Positions 17,216-25,794 of a DNA stretch of 40,869 nucleotides are shown here, piece by piece. This stretch comes from Betaproteobacteria bacterium RIFCSPLOWO2_02_FULL_63_19 (GTDB lineage: Bacteria > Pseudomonadota > Gammaproteobacteria > Burkholderiales > SG8-39). The DNA lies in contig MEQX01000017.1 of the NCBI GenBank assembly GCA_001770415.1, positions 1-40,869 on the forward strand. Direction: 5' to 3'. The notes under the pieces are model-generated. The model made no database searches, was not told where the DNA came from, and saw only the letters and a list, made by a program, of their open reading frames with translations. The position numbers and the translations under genes are program-made. Within the stretch, counting starts at the first letter, position 1, and every line of letters begins with the position of its first letter.

Positions 17216-18190
17216 TCAGTACGTACAAGCCTTCACGTATTTCCCGACATTGCCGCCGGTGATCGATTCGACCGGCTGAAAGTTGTTTTTCTTCACGGTC
17301 TTCCCGTTGAGGACGTCGGCGATGACCTCGACAGCGACCCTGCCGGTTCTTGTCGGCAGATTGGTTGCCGTGCTGTATTGCCGTCCGGCGCGAATGTGAT
17401 CCATACCGAATTTCATACACGTCGAGCTGACGACGATCAGCTTGCCGTCGGACGTGCCAAGTTGAACGTCGGCAGCCTTGGCGGCCTGGACCACGCCATG
17501 GGCCATATTGTCGGCCATGGCGTAGATGGCGTCGAGACCGCCCTGGGCAGCGTAGCGGGCAAAAAGCTGACCTGCGATCTGCTCGCTTTTCGCCATGTTC
17601 CACTTCGCATCCTCGATCGAGAGAATTCGGATCTTGGGATCTTTCGCAATCGCTTTCTTGAAGCTCTCGATTCTGAGCTGCGGGGTGGCTTCGGAAAGCG
17701 TCCCCGAAATGATCGCGATCTTCGCCGTCTTGCGGTTCTTTACCGCGTGCACGAGTGCCTCGCCGGTTGCGTTGCCGAGTTCTTCCTGCCGCTCGCCGAC
17801 GAAGGCCGTATAGAGGTCCTCGTGGCCGGGCTCGATCGGGCTGTTGACGAGCACGACGGGAAGGCCGGCTTGTTTGGCCCGCGTAAGGGCGGGAATGACG
17901 GCATGCGCATCGACCGGCAGCAGTGCGATCGCGTCGTATTTCTGCGCTATGGTGTCGCCGATGAGTTGGTCCTGCGCGGCCGAATCATATCCCGAGGTCA
18001 GTACCGTCACCTTCATGCCGCGCGCCTGGCCCTCCTTCTCGATCGTGCGTGCGATGGCGGCGATGAACGGGTTCTTCGTGCTCGTGGCCACGAAGGCGAT
18101 GCGCTTGTTCTTGGTGTCCGCCGCCGCCGGTCCGAACGCGCTGGCAAACAGCGCGGCAGCCAGAACTGCCGCAACGAATGTCCTGCTCAT
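17216..18190 (-). CDS. Periplasmic substrate-binding protein of the CUT2 transporter (RbsB-like)
   Basis: 324 residues with a clear Sec signal peptide (positively charged start, hydrophobic 5-19, predicted cleavage after FGPAAA at 24). The mature part has the type I periplasmic binding fold opening IAFVATSTKNPFIAAIARTI, the sugar-binding family pattern, then DAIALLPVDAHAVIPAL and hinge-region VESITGGNVGKY. The GGGAGGG before the ATG at 18190 decides the start; upstream codons would bury the signal peptide. First gene of the transporter operon. Ligand is unknown; the neighbouring acyl-CoA operon raises the possibility of an organic acid or polyol rather than ribose. Confidence 0.92.
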   Translation of the reverse strand: MSRTFVAAVLAAALFASAFGPAAADTKNKRIAFVATSTKNPFIAAIARTIEKEGQARGMKVTVLTSGYDSAAQDQLIGDTIAQKYDAIALLPVDAHAVIPALTRAKQAGLPVVLVNSPIEPGHEDLYTAFVGERQEELGNATGEALVHAVKNRKTAKIAIISGTLSEATPQLRIESFKKAIAKDPKIRILSIEDAKWNMAKSEQIAGQLFARYAAQGGLDAIYAMADNMAHGVVQAAKAADVQLGTSDGKLIVVSSTCMKFGMDHIRAGRQYSTATNLPTRTGRVAVEVIADVLNGKTVKKNNFQPVESITGGNVGKYVKACTY

Positions 18191-18231
18191 TAGCGTTTCC
18201 CTCCCCCCAATAAAGCTTGCGCAACAAATTG

Positions 18232-18254
18232 GAGGCCCCGGTAACCGGGGCCTC
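18232..18254. repeat. Perfect hairpin in the leader of the transporter operon
   Basis: A 10-bp perfect inverted repeat (arms GAGGCCCCGG and CCGGGGCCTC) around a 3-base TAA loop, 42 bases upstream of the binding-protein start. It lies between divergent genes, so it cannot terminate either of the two flanking genes. No T-run follows on the minus strand. It may be an RNA hairpin in the operon leader or a protein-binding palindrome. Confidence 0.55.
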
Positions 18255-18352
18255 TGCTTTGCATTCCGGCGCCAAGAGAATTGCCTCAGAATGCCGCGTT
18301 GAGCGTAGCACCTTCGAACCGAGCGCCGCACCTGCGCCGCCAATCGAGCGAA

Positions 18353-18407
18353 GCAAAGCGTGATCTAGGTCACAGGGGTGTCGTCCACGAGCGCTAACAC
18401 TTTGACG
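18353..18407 (+). promoter_or_regulatory. CRP/FNR-type class II promoter of the first molybdoenzyme gene
   Basis: GTGATCTAGGTCAC at 18360-18373 is an almost perfect CRP/FNR-superfamily palindrome. TAACAC at 18395-18400 can serve as -10, putting +1 near 18407 and the box centre at about -41.5, the class II position. A near copy with identical spacing stands before the second molybdoenzyme operon (22905-22959). The shared flanks include GCGCTAA and CTTTG. The box is seen; the start site is inferred. Confidence 0.7.
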
Positions 18408-18449
18408 GCTTGGCTTGAAATGGCCCCGAGGGAATTGAGGAATGCGACG

Positions 18450-21185
18450 ATGAATCGCCTCAAGAACGACGAACGCAAGCTGCTTTCGACCTATTGCCAA
18501 TTGTGCGTACTTGGCCCCGACGTGATGCAGGTCGAAGTCGTCAATGGCGTGGCGACGCGGGTCCAACCGAACTTCGATCTGAAGGGCGAGGCGCCCGCCG
18601 ACGGCAAGGTGTGCATCAAGGCATACGGCCAAATTCAGAAACTCTACGACCCCAACCGCGTTCTCAGGCCGATGAAACGAACAAATCCGAGAAAGGGTCG
18701 CGAGCAGGACCCGGGCTGGAGGGAGGTCAGCTGGGACGAAGCGCTCGATACGGTCGCCGACAAGCTCAACGATATCCGTCGCCGTGGCCTGCTGGATGAG
18801 CAGGGCAATCCGCGGGTTGCCTTGACCACCGGCGCCGGCGGCACACCCTTCCGGTATACGGGAACATTTCTTTCCTTTCTCGAGGCGTGGGGACCGGTCG
18901 ACAAGAGCCTGGGCTCGGGCGGCACCGCCAAGTGCAATCATTCGGAACATATCTTTGGCGAGCTTTGGCACCGGGCGTTCATGACCACGATGGATGCGCC
19001 CCATTGCGAGTACGCGCTCGCCTTCGGGGAAAACGTCAATGCCAGCGGCGGCGTTACCGGGGTGCGCCGGCATACGGACGCGCTGGCGCGCGGCGCCAAG
19101 AAGATTCAGTTTGAACCTCAGTTGTCGGTGACCGGCGCAAATGCCACCGAATGGATTCCGATTCGCCCCAACACCGATTCGGCGGCCCTATTCGCGATGC
19201 TGCACGTGCTGCTGTACGAGCATGCACTCGAAGAACTGGACGTCGAATTCCTGAAACACACGACCAGCTCGCCCTATCTCGTCGGCCCCAACGGATTCTA
19301 CCTGCGTGATCCCGAGACCCGCAAACCGCTGCTCTGGGATCGCGCATCGAACGGCCCGGTTCCATACGATACGCCGGGCGCCGATCCCGAGCTGTCGGGG
19401 AAATTCACCGTGGATCGATCGGTCGAGCTGGGCGCCGACGAGGATCTTTGGGAACATGAGCATGTGACGGCCGAGACGGCTTTCGGGCTGATGAAGGCGC
19501 ACCTGGCTCATCACTCGCCAGAATGGGCCGAACCGATCACCGATGTTCCGGCAAAGACCCTGCGCCGCCTCGCCAACGAATTTCTGGACCATGCGCACAT
19601 CGGCGCGACCACCGACGTGGACGGGCGAACGCTCCCCTACCGCCCGGTCTCGGTGATGGTAGGGCGCGGCGTCAACACCGGATGGGGCTCATACGAGTGC
19701 CTCTGGGGGCAGACGATGATGGTCACCCTGGTAGGTGCGCTGGAGGTCCCGGGCGGACTGGTGGGCGGTTCCATTTTCATCACGGCGCCGCCCTATGAGC
19801 GCGTCGACACCGTGACCGTCGGAGACGACGGTTTCATGGGCTACCCCTTCAACCCGACCGGCAGGGACGACTGGGCCGCCGCGCCCAAGGTGAGGCACGC
19901 GCACACGACGATCCTGCCGTTGGTCTCCGACAGCTATTACTCGCAGAACATCGGCGCGTCGATGTTGTCGTGGATGCGCTTCCAGGGACGTGCCGCGCAA
20001 ACCTGGCCGAAACCGATGCCGCCGGACATCTGGTTCATCTTCCGGGCCAACCCGTTGATTTCCTTTTCCGAGACGACGCGCATGATGGCAACGATGGCCG
20101 AGATGCCGTTCACGGTCTCGTTTGCCTATACGCTCGATGAGTCCAATCACTTTGCCGATCTCCTGCTCCCCGAAGCCATCGAGCTGGAGAGTACGCAGCT
20201 TATTCGTATCGGCGGCACGCGCGGCGAGGAACAGTTCTGGAAATCGCAGGGATTTGCGCTGCGCCAAGCCGTGGTCGAGCCGCGCGGCGAAGCACGCGAC
20301 TTCACCTGGATCTCAACTGAATTGGCGCGACGCACAGGCCTTTCGGAAAAATACTACGAGCAGATCAACGCCGGCATCCTCTGCGCGCTGCCGCTCAGGG
20401 ACAGGAATTTCGATTTCTCGCTCGATCCGAAGCAGGACCACAGCGTGGAACAAATCTGGGACGCGGTCTGCCGGGCCGCCAGCGTCAGCGTGACCGAGGG
20501 CAAGGAGGAACACGGTCTGGACTGGTTCAAGGAGCACGGATTCATCATGGGGCCGTATTCGCGCCTGAACTGGTACATCTATCCCAAGCTCAAGGACCTG
20601 GGGCTGCGGTTCGAGCTTCCGTACCAGGAGCGCTATCGGCGCGTCGGCGTCCAGCTCGCCCGGCGCATGCACGAAAGCGGACAGCATTGGTGGGACAAGC
20701 AGTTGGAAGAGTATCAGGCGCTGCCCGAATGGATCGACGTCTGCAAGCTCTGGGAAGACGCACTGGAACGAATCTACGCAGTCGACATCAGGGATTTCCC
20801 GTTCTGGCTGCTCACGTCCCGCGCGATGCAATACGCCGGGGGCGGCAACGTCACCGTTCCGCTGATGAATGAAATGGCCGACAACATCAAAGGCCAGGAT
20901 GGAGTCATGATCAACGCCAAGGCCGCCCGGAAGATCGGGATTACCGACGGCGACATGATCGAGGTGTGTTCACCGGTGGGTCGTACCCTCGCGCGAGCGC
21001 GCCTCAGAGAGGGCATCCGGCCCGATGTTCTTATCCTTACCGGCCAGTTCGGTCACTGGAAGACGCCGCTTGCCAAAGACCGGAACCGGGCCAGCTTGAA
21101 CGACATCGTCCCGATGCAGCTCGAGTTGATCGACGGCATGGGATCGATCAACGATATGGTGAAGGCGAACGTCAGGCCGGTCTAG
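18450..21185 (+). CDS. Molybdopterin oxidoreductase catalytic subunit, phenylacetyl-CoA:acceptor oxidoreductase (PadB)-like
   Basis: 911 residues, DMSO-reductase family with bis-MGD cofactor. No twin-arginine signal, so it works in the cytoplasm, probably on the inner face of a membrane complex with the two genes encoded opposite. The N-terminal FeS motif is unusual: C16-x2-C19 and C55 are present, but the third cysteine expected four residues after C19 is P23, next to D24. A likely Mo-ligand cysteine is C162 in GTAKCNHSEH. RPYRPVSV-like and NPLISFSETTRM segments bind the pterins. The general pattern recalls subunits annotated as phenylacetyl-CoA:acceptor oxidoreductase, which oxidise an acyl-CoA alpha carbon; that is remembered resemblance, not proof. 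The inferred promoter start (18407) and AGGA upstream fix the ATG at 18450. Confidence 0.85.
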   Translation: MNRLKNDERKLLSTYCQLCVLGPDVMQVEVVNGVATRVQPNFDLKGEAPADGKVCIKAYGQIQKLYDPNRVLRPMKRTNPRKGREQDPGWREVSWDEALDTVADKLNDIRRRGLLDEQGNPRVALTTGAGGTPFRYTGTFLSFLEAWGPVDKSLGSGGTAKCNHSEHIFGELWHRAFMTTMDAPHCEYALAFGENVNASGGVTGVRRHTDALARGAKKIQFEPQLSVTGANATEWIPIRPNTDSAALFAMLHVLLYEHALEELDVEFLKHTTSSPYLVGPNGFYLRDPETRKPLLWDRASNGPVPYDTPGADPELSGKFTVDRSVELGADEDLWEHEHVTAETAFGLMKAHLAHHSPEWAEPITDVPAKTLRRLANEFLDHAHIGATTDVDGRTLPYRPVSVMVGRGVNTGWGSYECLWGQTMMVTLVGALEVPGGLVGGSIFITAPPYERVDTVTVGDDGFMGYPFNPTGRDDWAAAPKVRHAHTTILPLVSDSYYSQNIGASMLSWMRFQGRAAQTWPKPMPPDIWFIFRANPLISFSETTRMMATMAEMPFTVSFAYTLDESNHFADLLLPEAIELESTQLIRIGGTRGEEQFWKSQGFALRQAVVEPRGEARDFTWISTELARRTGLSEKYYEQINAGILCALPLRDRNFDFSLDPKQDHSVEQIWDAVCRAASVSVTEGKEEHGLDWFKEHGFIMGPYSRLNWYIYPKLKDLGLRFELPYQERYRRVGVQLARRMHESGQHWWDKQLEEYQALPEWIDVCKLWEDALERIYAVDIRDFPFWLLTSRAMQYAGGGNVTVPLMNEMADNIKGQDGVMINAKAARKIGITDGDMIEVCSPVGRTLARARLREGIRPDVLILTGQFGHWKTPLAKDRNRASLNDIVPMQLELIDGMGSINDMVKANVRPV

Positions 21186-22014
21186 CGGCGGCCGGTCCCC
21201 GCGGCCGGGCGAGGGCGTAGCCCTGCAGGCGCGCGGCGCGGGTGACGATCGCGAACTTCACGTACCATCCGCTGAGCACGACCAACGCCGCCGCGATGGA
21301 ATTCAGGTGCAGCGCGGCGCCCGGTGCGCCCAGCGCCGAAACCAGCAGTATCAGCGGCAAGGCAACGCCGAAGATCAGCATCGTCGCGTGAACGCCGGCA
21401 AGGACCTGCGGTCCCGATCGGACCGCGTTCGCGCCCGCGAGCCCGGCTTTGTAGCTCCACCATGCCCAGGCCCGCAGCACGGTCAGCGCCAGCAACACAG
21501 CGCTCAGCCAGGCGGGCACCGCCGGCGTCAACGCAAACAGCAGCAGCAACAGCCCGGCGCCCTCGCTCAAGCCGGTCGACATCACGAGCGGCAGGATCGC
21601 CGGCAGGCGCCACGCGGGGACGCCTTTCGACGCCCGCAGCATCATCGCCTGGCAGTAGAGAAATGCCAGTCCCGCGAGGCCGGCCAGCCCGATGAACGCG
21701 GGCAGGCGCCATTGGACGCCGGCCGCAGCCAGAGCAAACAGGATTGCCGCAGCCACCGCTTCGCGCGTCATCCACGAAGTCCTGAAGTTCAAGAAGACAT
21801 TCAAGAACCGCCCGGGGCGCCCGATTTCCAGCCAGACCAGCGCCAGCCCCGCGCCGACGATGATCAGGGAAACCAGGCCGAGGAGCCCGGGCGGGCTTTC
21901 CGGGTAGCTGGCCGCCGCGGTCAGGAACATCAGCGAGCCACCGGTACCGCCGAACATGAAATTGCAGGCGGCGCGCCAGTCCCAGTACCGCTGGTGGACG
22001 TCGCCGAATCTCAT
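21172..22014 (-). CDS. NrfD/DmsC-like membrane anchor subunit (PadD-like)
   Basis: 280 residues with about eight membrane helices. The N-terminus QRYWDWRAACNFMFGGTGGSL resembles the QxHWDWRAAxNF start of membrane subunits linked to phenylacetyl-CoA:acceptor oxidoreductases. It should pass electrons from the FeS subunit to quinone. The ATG overlaps the stop of the FeS subunit gene by 4 nt (ATGA), so the two are coupled. Its 3' end overlaps the 3' end of the catalytic subunit gene by 14 nt tail to tail. The three subunits of this presumed complex therefore come from convergent transcripts, which is uncommon, since these sets are usually collinear. Confidence 0.85.
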   Translation of the reverse strand: MRFGDVHQRYWDWRAACNFMFGGTGGSLMFLTAAASYPESPPGLLGLVSLIIVGAGLALVWLEIGRPGRFLNVFLNFRTSWMTREAVAAAILFALAAAGVQWRLPAFIGLAGLAGLAFLYCQAMMLRASKGVPAWRLPAILPLVMSTGLSEGAGLLLLLFALTPAVPAWLSAVLLALTVLRAWAWWSYKAGLAGANAVRSGPQVLAGVHATMLIFGVALPLILLVSALGAPGAALHLNSIAAALVVLSGWYVKFAIVTRAARLQGYALARPRGPAAARPA

Positions 22015-22679
22015 GCCTGGCTCCGCGCGGTTTCCCGGTTGTTCCACAGGTAGTAGAAGCCGGGTTCGGTTCCCAATTCCTCGTGCATCCGGAACTGATT
22101 GTATCGGGCGAGCAATCGGGAAACCTTGCTTTCGGGATCGTCGATGTCACCGAAATGCAGGGCCTCGGCGATACATGAGTTCACGCAGACCGGAGTTGCG
22201 TCGACATCCGTTCCTGGGGTCAGCCCGCGCGCCAGGCCGTCATCGATACGCTCGGCGCAGAACGTGCATTTTTGCGACACGCCGATGCGTTTCTCGTTGG
22301 ATTGCATGCGTTCAAGTTCGGTCGGTTCGTCCCCGTGCGCATAGGCCGGCCGGTCGACCTTGCTGCGCGCCTGGTAAGGACAGGCGACGGCGCAATAGGC
22401 GCATCCGATGCACAGGTCATAATCGATTGTGACTATGCCATCGTCGCGCCGACCGGTGGCGGTCGAAGGACAGACGTGCATGCAGGGCGGATCGGCGCAA
22501 TGCTGACAGCCGACCGGCACGAAGACCCGCTGCACGTCCGGATACTCGCCGAATTCGAAATCGAGCACCTTGCGCCACTGCACGCCCGGCTCGGTCGCAT
22601 AGGCTTGCCGGCAAGCCGCCGCGCAAGTCTGACAGCCGACGCATCGGTCAAGATCGGCGACCATTACATAGCGCGTCAT
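22011..22679 (-). CDS. 4Fe-4S ferredoxin-type electron transfer subunit (DmsB/NrfC family, PadC-like)
   Basis: 222 residues with the four cysteine clusters of DmsB/NrfC proteins. They read C-x2-C-x3-C in CVGCQTCAAAC, CQHCADPPCMHVC, CIGCAYCAVAC, and the later CTFC with CVNSC. It should carry four [4Fe-4S] clusters and link a molybdopterin subunit to a membrane quinone-reactive subunit. AAGGAA before the ATG supports the start. No signal peptide: cytoplasmic. It is encoded opposite the catalytic gene at 18450-21185 and upstream of the membrane anchor. Its own promoter lies in the 22680-22910 interval, where I see no CRP/FNR-type box oriented towards it. Confidence 0.9.
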   Translation of the reverse strand: MTRYVMVADLDRCVGCQTCAAACRQAYATEPGVQWRKVLDFEFGEYPDVQRVFVPVGCQHCADPPCMHVCPSTATGRRDDGIVTIDYDLCIGCAYCAVACPYQARSKVDRPAYAHGDEPTELERMQSNEKRIGVSQKCTFCAERIDDGLARGLTPGTDVDATPVCVNSCIAEALHFGDIDDPESKVSRLLARYNQFRMHEELGTEPGFYYLWNNRETARSQA

Positions 22680-23208
22680 GTCGTTCCTTCGCGTTGCTCC
22701 GTATCGCGATGCCTGAGCCTTGCTCGGATCACGGCGGGTTGAACTTTCTCCGGCGGTGCGCTCGATACCGCTGCGGATTGTAGCGCCCTTCGGGATTCTT
22801 CTCCCGCCCGATGGAAGTACCCGGCGAACGTGTAACAGCGACGATTTCCATCATTTCGCTCTGCGACGAATGCGGCGACGCGTCCACGTCGTCCGTTCAG
22901 CCATCCAAAGCGTGATCTACATCACACGGATCCCGTCCCCGGGCGCTAATACTTTGCGGGCTTTCCTGTAATCAAAAGCACGCACGGCACGAGCTTGCCC
23001 GGCCGGGGTGCGCCGGCAAAGCCACGGCTCGCGCGAGGGTGGCGGGTGTTCCTGCGATGATGTCCGGACTCGCCGCATCGCAATGCCGCTGTCGGCGCAA
23101 AGCCATGGGTTCAGGCAAGCGCAAATGATCCGGGACATGCCGCGAAATCCGCGGAAATCGGCCCGGACCGCGTGAGGACGATCTGCGACCGAGAGGAGGA
23201 AAGCCTGC
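22680..23208. other. Intergenic region with promoter and ~250-nt leader of the second molybdoenzyme operon
   Basis: About 530 bases between divergent genes. I see no gene. It holds the CRP/FNR-type promoter at 22905-22959, after which some 250 bases of untranslated leader precede the ATG at 23209. That is long, compared with about 43 bases in the first operon. The leader contains several short GC-rich inverted repeats but none I can assign to a known riboswitch, including the Moco motif. GAGGAGGA at the end is the ribosome binding site. Confidence 0.5.
22905..22959 (+). promoter_or_regulatory. CRP/FNR-type class II promoter of the second molybdoenzyme operon
   Basis: GTGATCTACATCAC at 22912-22925 and TAATAC at 22947-22952. 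The 28.5-base distance from box centre to -10 is identical to the first molybdoenzyme promoter. Shared bases extend through the flanks (AAGCGTGATCTA, TCACA, GCGCTAA, ACTTTG, CGG-CTT). The pair looks like a duplicated regulatory unit and predicts co-activation by one CRP/FNR-family protein. Box seen; +1 near 22959 inferred. Confidence 0.72.
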
Positions 23209-25794
23209 ATGATCGGCAAGCGTCCCGTGCAAAACTCCGTCAAGGCCGGCAAGTGGCTGAACACGTCGTGCAAGATGTGCCTGTTCACGTGCAACATGCG
23301 CGCGCTGGTGTCCGACGAGGGCGTGGTCATCAAGGTCGAGGGCAATCCCACCAGCGCGGCCAACGGGCCGCACCTTTGCCCCAAGGGCAATGCCGCGATC
23401 ACCCGGCACTACGATCCCAACCGGTTCAAGACGCCGGTCAAGCGCAGCAACCCCGAAAAGGGCCCGGGCGTCGATCCGAAATGGGTGCCGATCAGTTGGG
23501 AGGAGGCCTACGACATCGTCGCGCGCGAACTGAAGAAGACGCGCGACGATGATCCGAGGAAGCTGCTGCCGGCGATCGGCAATTTCCACAAAGGGTGGTT
23601 GCGTCTCTGGCCAGCGGTATTCGGCACCAAGAACGTGCTGTCCTCGATCAGCAACTACTGCGGCGGCGGTTACCATTCGATGAACGGCATGATTCATTCC
23701 ACGTTCTCGGTGGCCAACGACGTGAACTACTGCAATTACTGGCTCACCAACGGTTCCGGAGACGGCTTTTCCTCGCACATGCAGGTGGCCGCGCAGGCGG
23801 GCGTCGTCGCCGACGCGCGGGTCAAGCGTGGCATGAAGGTCGTGTGCGTGGAGCCGCGCCTGTCGGTCGCGGGAGCCAAGGCGGAGGAGTGGATTCCGAT
23901 CCGCCCGGCCACCGACCGGCTGTTCGCGCTCGGCCTGTGCCATGTGCTGGTGAATGAAAAGCTCTACGACACGAAATTCCTGAAGCGGGACACGAACGCC
24001 CCGTATCTGGTCGGCCCCGACGGCTACTTCGTGCGAAACGCCGAAGGCGAGGTGTACGTGTGGGACACGGTCGAGGGCAAGGCGAAGCTGTGGAACGACC
24101 CGAGCGTCAAGGACTGCGCGCTGGAGGGCTCGTACGAAGTCCAGGGTGTGTCCTGCAAGCCGGGATTCCAGCTATTGCGGGACATCCTGCAGGACTGCAC
24201 GCCCGAGCGCATGGCGGAAATCACCACCGTCCCTGCCGGCACCATCGGACGCGTCGCCCGCGAAATGGCGAAGGCGGCGCAGATCGGATCGACCGTGGAA
24301 ATCGACGGGCGCACGCTGCCGCTGCGCCCGGCGGCGTACATCTATTACCGCGGCTCTCAGGCGCACAAGTACTCGACGATGGCCAACCACGCGTTCAAGT
24401 TGGTCAACATGCTGCTGGGCAACATCGATGCGCCCGGCGGACACGTCGGGGCCACCCTGGACGACAAGTCGGTCGACCGAGGCCACATCAAGCCGGGCGC
24501 CAACGGCATGATCGATGTGGTCACGCACCCGCACGGTCCGCCGCCGCCGTTCTCCTATCCGCCGAACGAGACCAACATCGCCGGATACTTTCCTTTCGGC
24601 TGGATTCCGGGACACCTGAATCACGAAGTGCTATCGAATCCGGACAAATACAATCTGGATTACCGTCCGGATACGGTCCTCATCTGCCACGCCAATCCGC
24701 TCTGGAACGTAACCGGAAACCGCGAAACCTGGTACCGCATCCTGCGCGGCATGCGCTTCATATTCGCTGTCGACATCATCCCCAACGAGACCAACGACTT
24801 CGCCGACGTCATCCTGCCCTGCCACGATTTTCTGGAATCGTGGAACATGCTGATGAACGACGCCGGGCACACCGAAGGCGTGAGCCTGCGCCAGCCCCTG
24901 ACCGGACCGCTGTACGATACCCGCAGCGAGGAGGAGATCTTCTACGAACTGGCCGAGCGGCTGGGTTTCCTCGAGCAATACAACGATGCGCTGAATCATG
25001 CGTTCGGCTTCCACATGAAGCCGGAATTGCTGCTGGACAATAGACTGAAACATACCGACAGGGAGATCGCCCGGCGCAAGGGACTGCTCTGGAACGGACA
25101 GGACCTCGACTGGTACATCGAGCGCGGACATGCGGTCACGCCGCGGCGCCCGGACAAGTGGTACCGCCCCTGGGAGGGCCTGCGACTGCGCTTTTACATC
25201 GAGGACTTCCTGCGCATGCGCGACGAGCTCAAGGCCAGGATGGAAGCGGCGAACGTGCCGATCCGGCACGAATGGGGCTGGGAGTGCTACCAGCCGTTGC
25301 CGCTGCCGCTGCTCGATCCGGTCCTCCAGGAGCCACCCGAGTACGATCTTTACGCGATCAGCTTCAAGGAAGTCCAGATCAACTTCGGCGAGACGCTGGG
25401 CAACCCGTGGATCGACGACATCGTCTATCGCGACCCGGTGCACACCACCATCCTGATGAATGCGCGAACCGGCGTCGCGCGCGGACTGGGTAATGGCGAC
25501 ATCGTGCAACTGGACTCCCCGTACGGGCACATATTCGGGAGGATCTCGCTGTCGCAGGGCGTGCACCCCGAGACCGTCGCCGTATCCAACTCGCTTTCGC
25601 GCATCGCCACGCAGCACAAGGGCGTGCGCCCGGGGGGAGGAAATTTCAACGAACTGCTGCCCGCGGACCTGCGCAACACCGATGCCTGCAGCTCGCAGCT
25701 GGAATCGGTCGCACGCGTGAAGATCACCAAGCTCGCGATGCGGGCGAGCGAGCTTCCGGCCGGGTCGGTATTCGCCACCGGAAGGGTGCACTGA
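23209..25794 (+). CDS. Molybdopterin oxidoreductase catalytic subunit (second system)
   Basis: 861 residues of the DMSO-reductase family. The N-terminal [4Fe-4S] motif is complete: C21-x2-C24-x3-C28 and C57 (HLCPKGNA). The likely Mo ligand is C151 in SNYCGGGYHSMN, as in Cys-ligated enzymes of the Psr/Phs/Nap group. Pterin-binding segments include EPRLSVAGAKAEEW, CHANPLWNVTGNRETW and PNETNDFADVILP. There is no twin-arginine signal, so the protein is cytoplasmic, unlike most Psr/Arr/Ttr enzymes. GAGGAGGA precedes the ATG. The FeS gene follows with a 1-nt overlap, then the membrane anchor and fdhD. Substrate unknown; relation to the first system (same promoter, only moderate similarity) suggests an organic substrate rather than a classical respiratory oxyanion, by inference. 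Confidence 0.88.
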   Translation: MIGKRPVQNSVKAGKWLNTSCKMCLFTCNMRALVSDEGVVIKVEGNPTSAANGPHLCPKGNAAITRHYDPNRFKTPVKRSNPEKGPGVDPKWVPISWEEAYDIVARELKKTRDDDPRKLLPAIGNFHKGWLRLWPAVFGTKNVLSSISNYCGGGYHSMNGMIHSTFSVANDVNYCNYWLTNGSGDGFSSHMQVAAQAGVVADARVKRGMKVVCVEPRLSVAGAKAEEWIPIRPATDRLFALGLCHVLVNEKLYDTKFLKRDTNAPYLVGPDGYFVRNAEGEVYVWDTVEGKAKLWNDPSVKDCALEGSYEVQGVSCKPGFQLLRDILQDCTPERMAEITTVPAGTIGRVAREMAKAAQIGSTVEIDGRTLPLRPAAYIYYRGSQAHKYSTMANHAFKLVNMLLGNIDAPGGHVGATLDDKSVDRGHIKPGANGMIDVVTHPHGPPPPFSYPPNETNIAGYFPFGWIPGHLNHEVLSNPDKYNLDYRPDTVLICHANPLWNVTGNRETWYRILRGMRFIFAVDIIPNETNDFADVILPCHDFLESWNMLMNDAGHTEGVSLRQPLTGPLYDTRSEEEIFYELAERLGFLEQYNDALNHAFGFHMKPELLLDNRLKHTDREIARRKGLLWNGQDLDWYIERGHAVTPRRPDKWYRPWEGLRLRFYIEDFLRMRDELKARMEAANVPIRHEWGWECYQPLPLPLLDPVLQEPPEYDLYAISFKEVQINFGETLGNPWIDDIVYRDPVHTTILMNARTGVARGLGNGDIVQLDSPYGHIFGRISLSQGVHPETVAVSNSLSRIATQHKGVRPGGGNFNELLPADLRNTDACSSQLESVARVKITKLAMRASELPAGSVFATGRVH

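Noticed and set aside
18378-18450. Upstream start for the PadB-like subunit
   Set aside because: It lies before the predicted transcription start at about 18407 and has no ribosome binding site; the ATG at 18450 does.
24631-25791. 386-codon open frame antisense to the second molybdoenzyme
   Set aside because: Shadow of the catalytic gene, which has full motifs.
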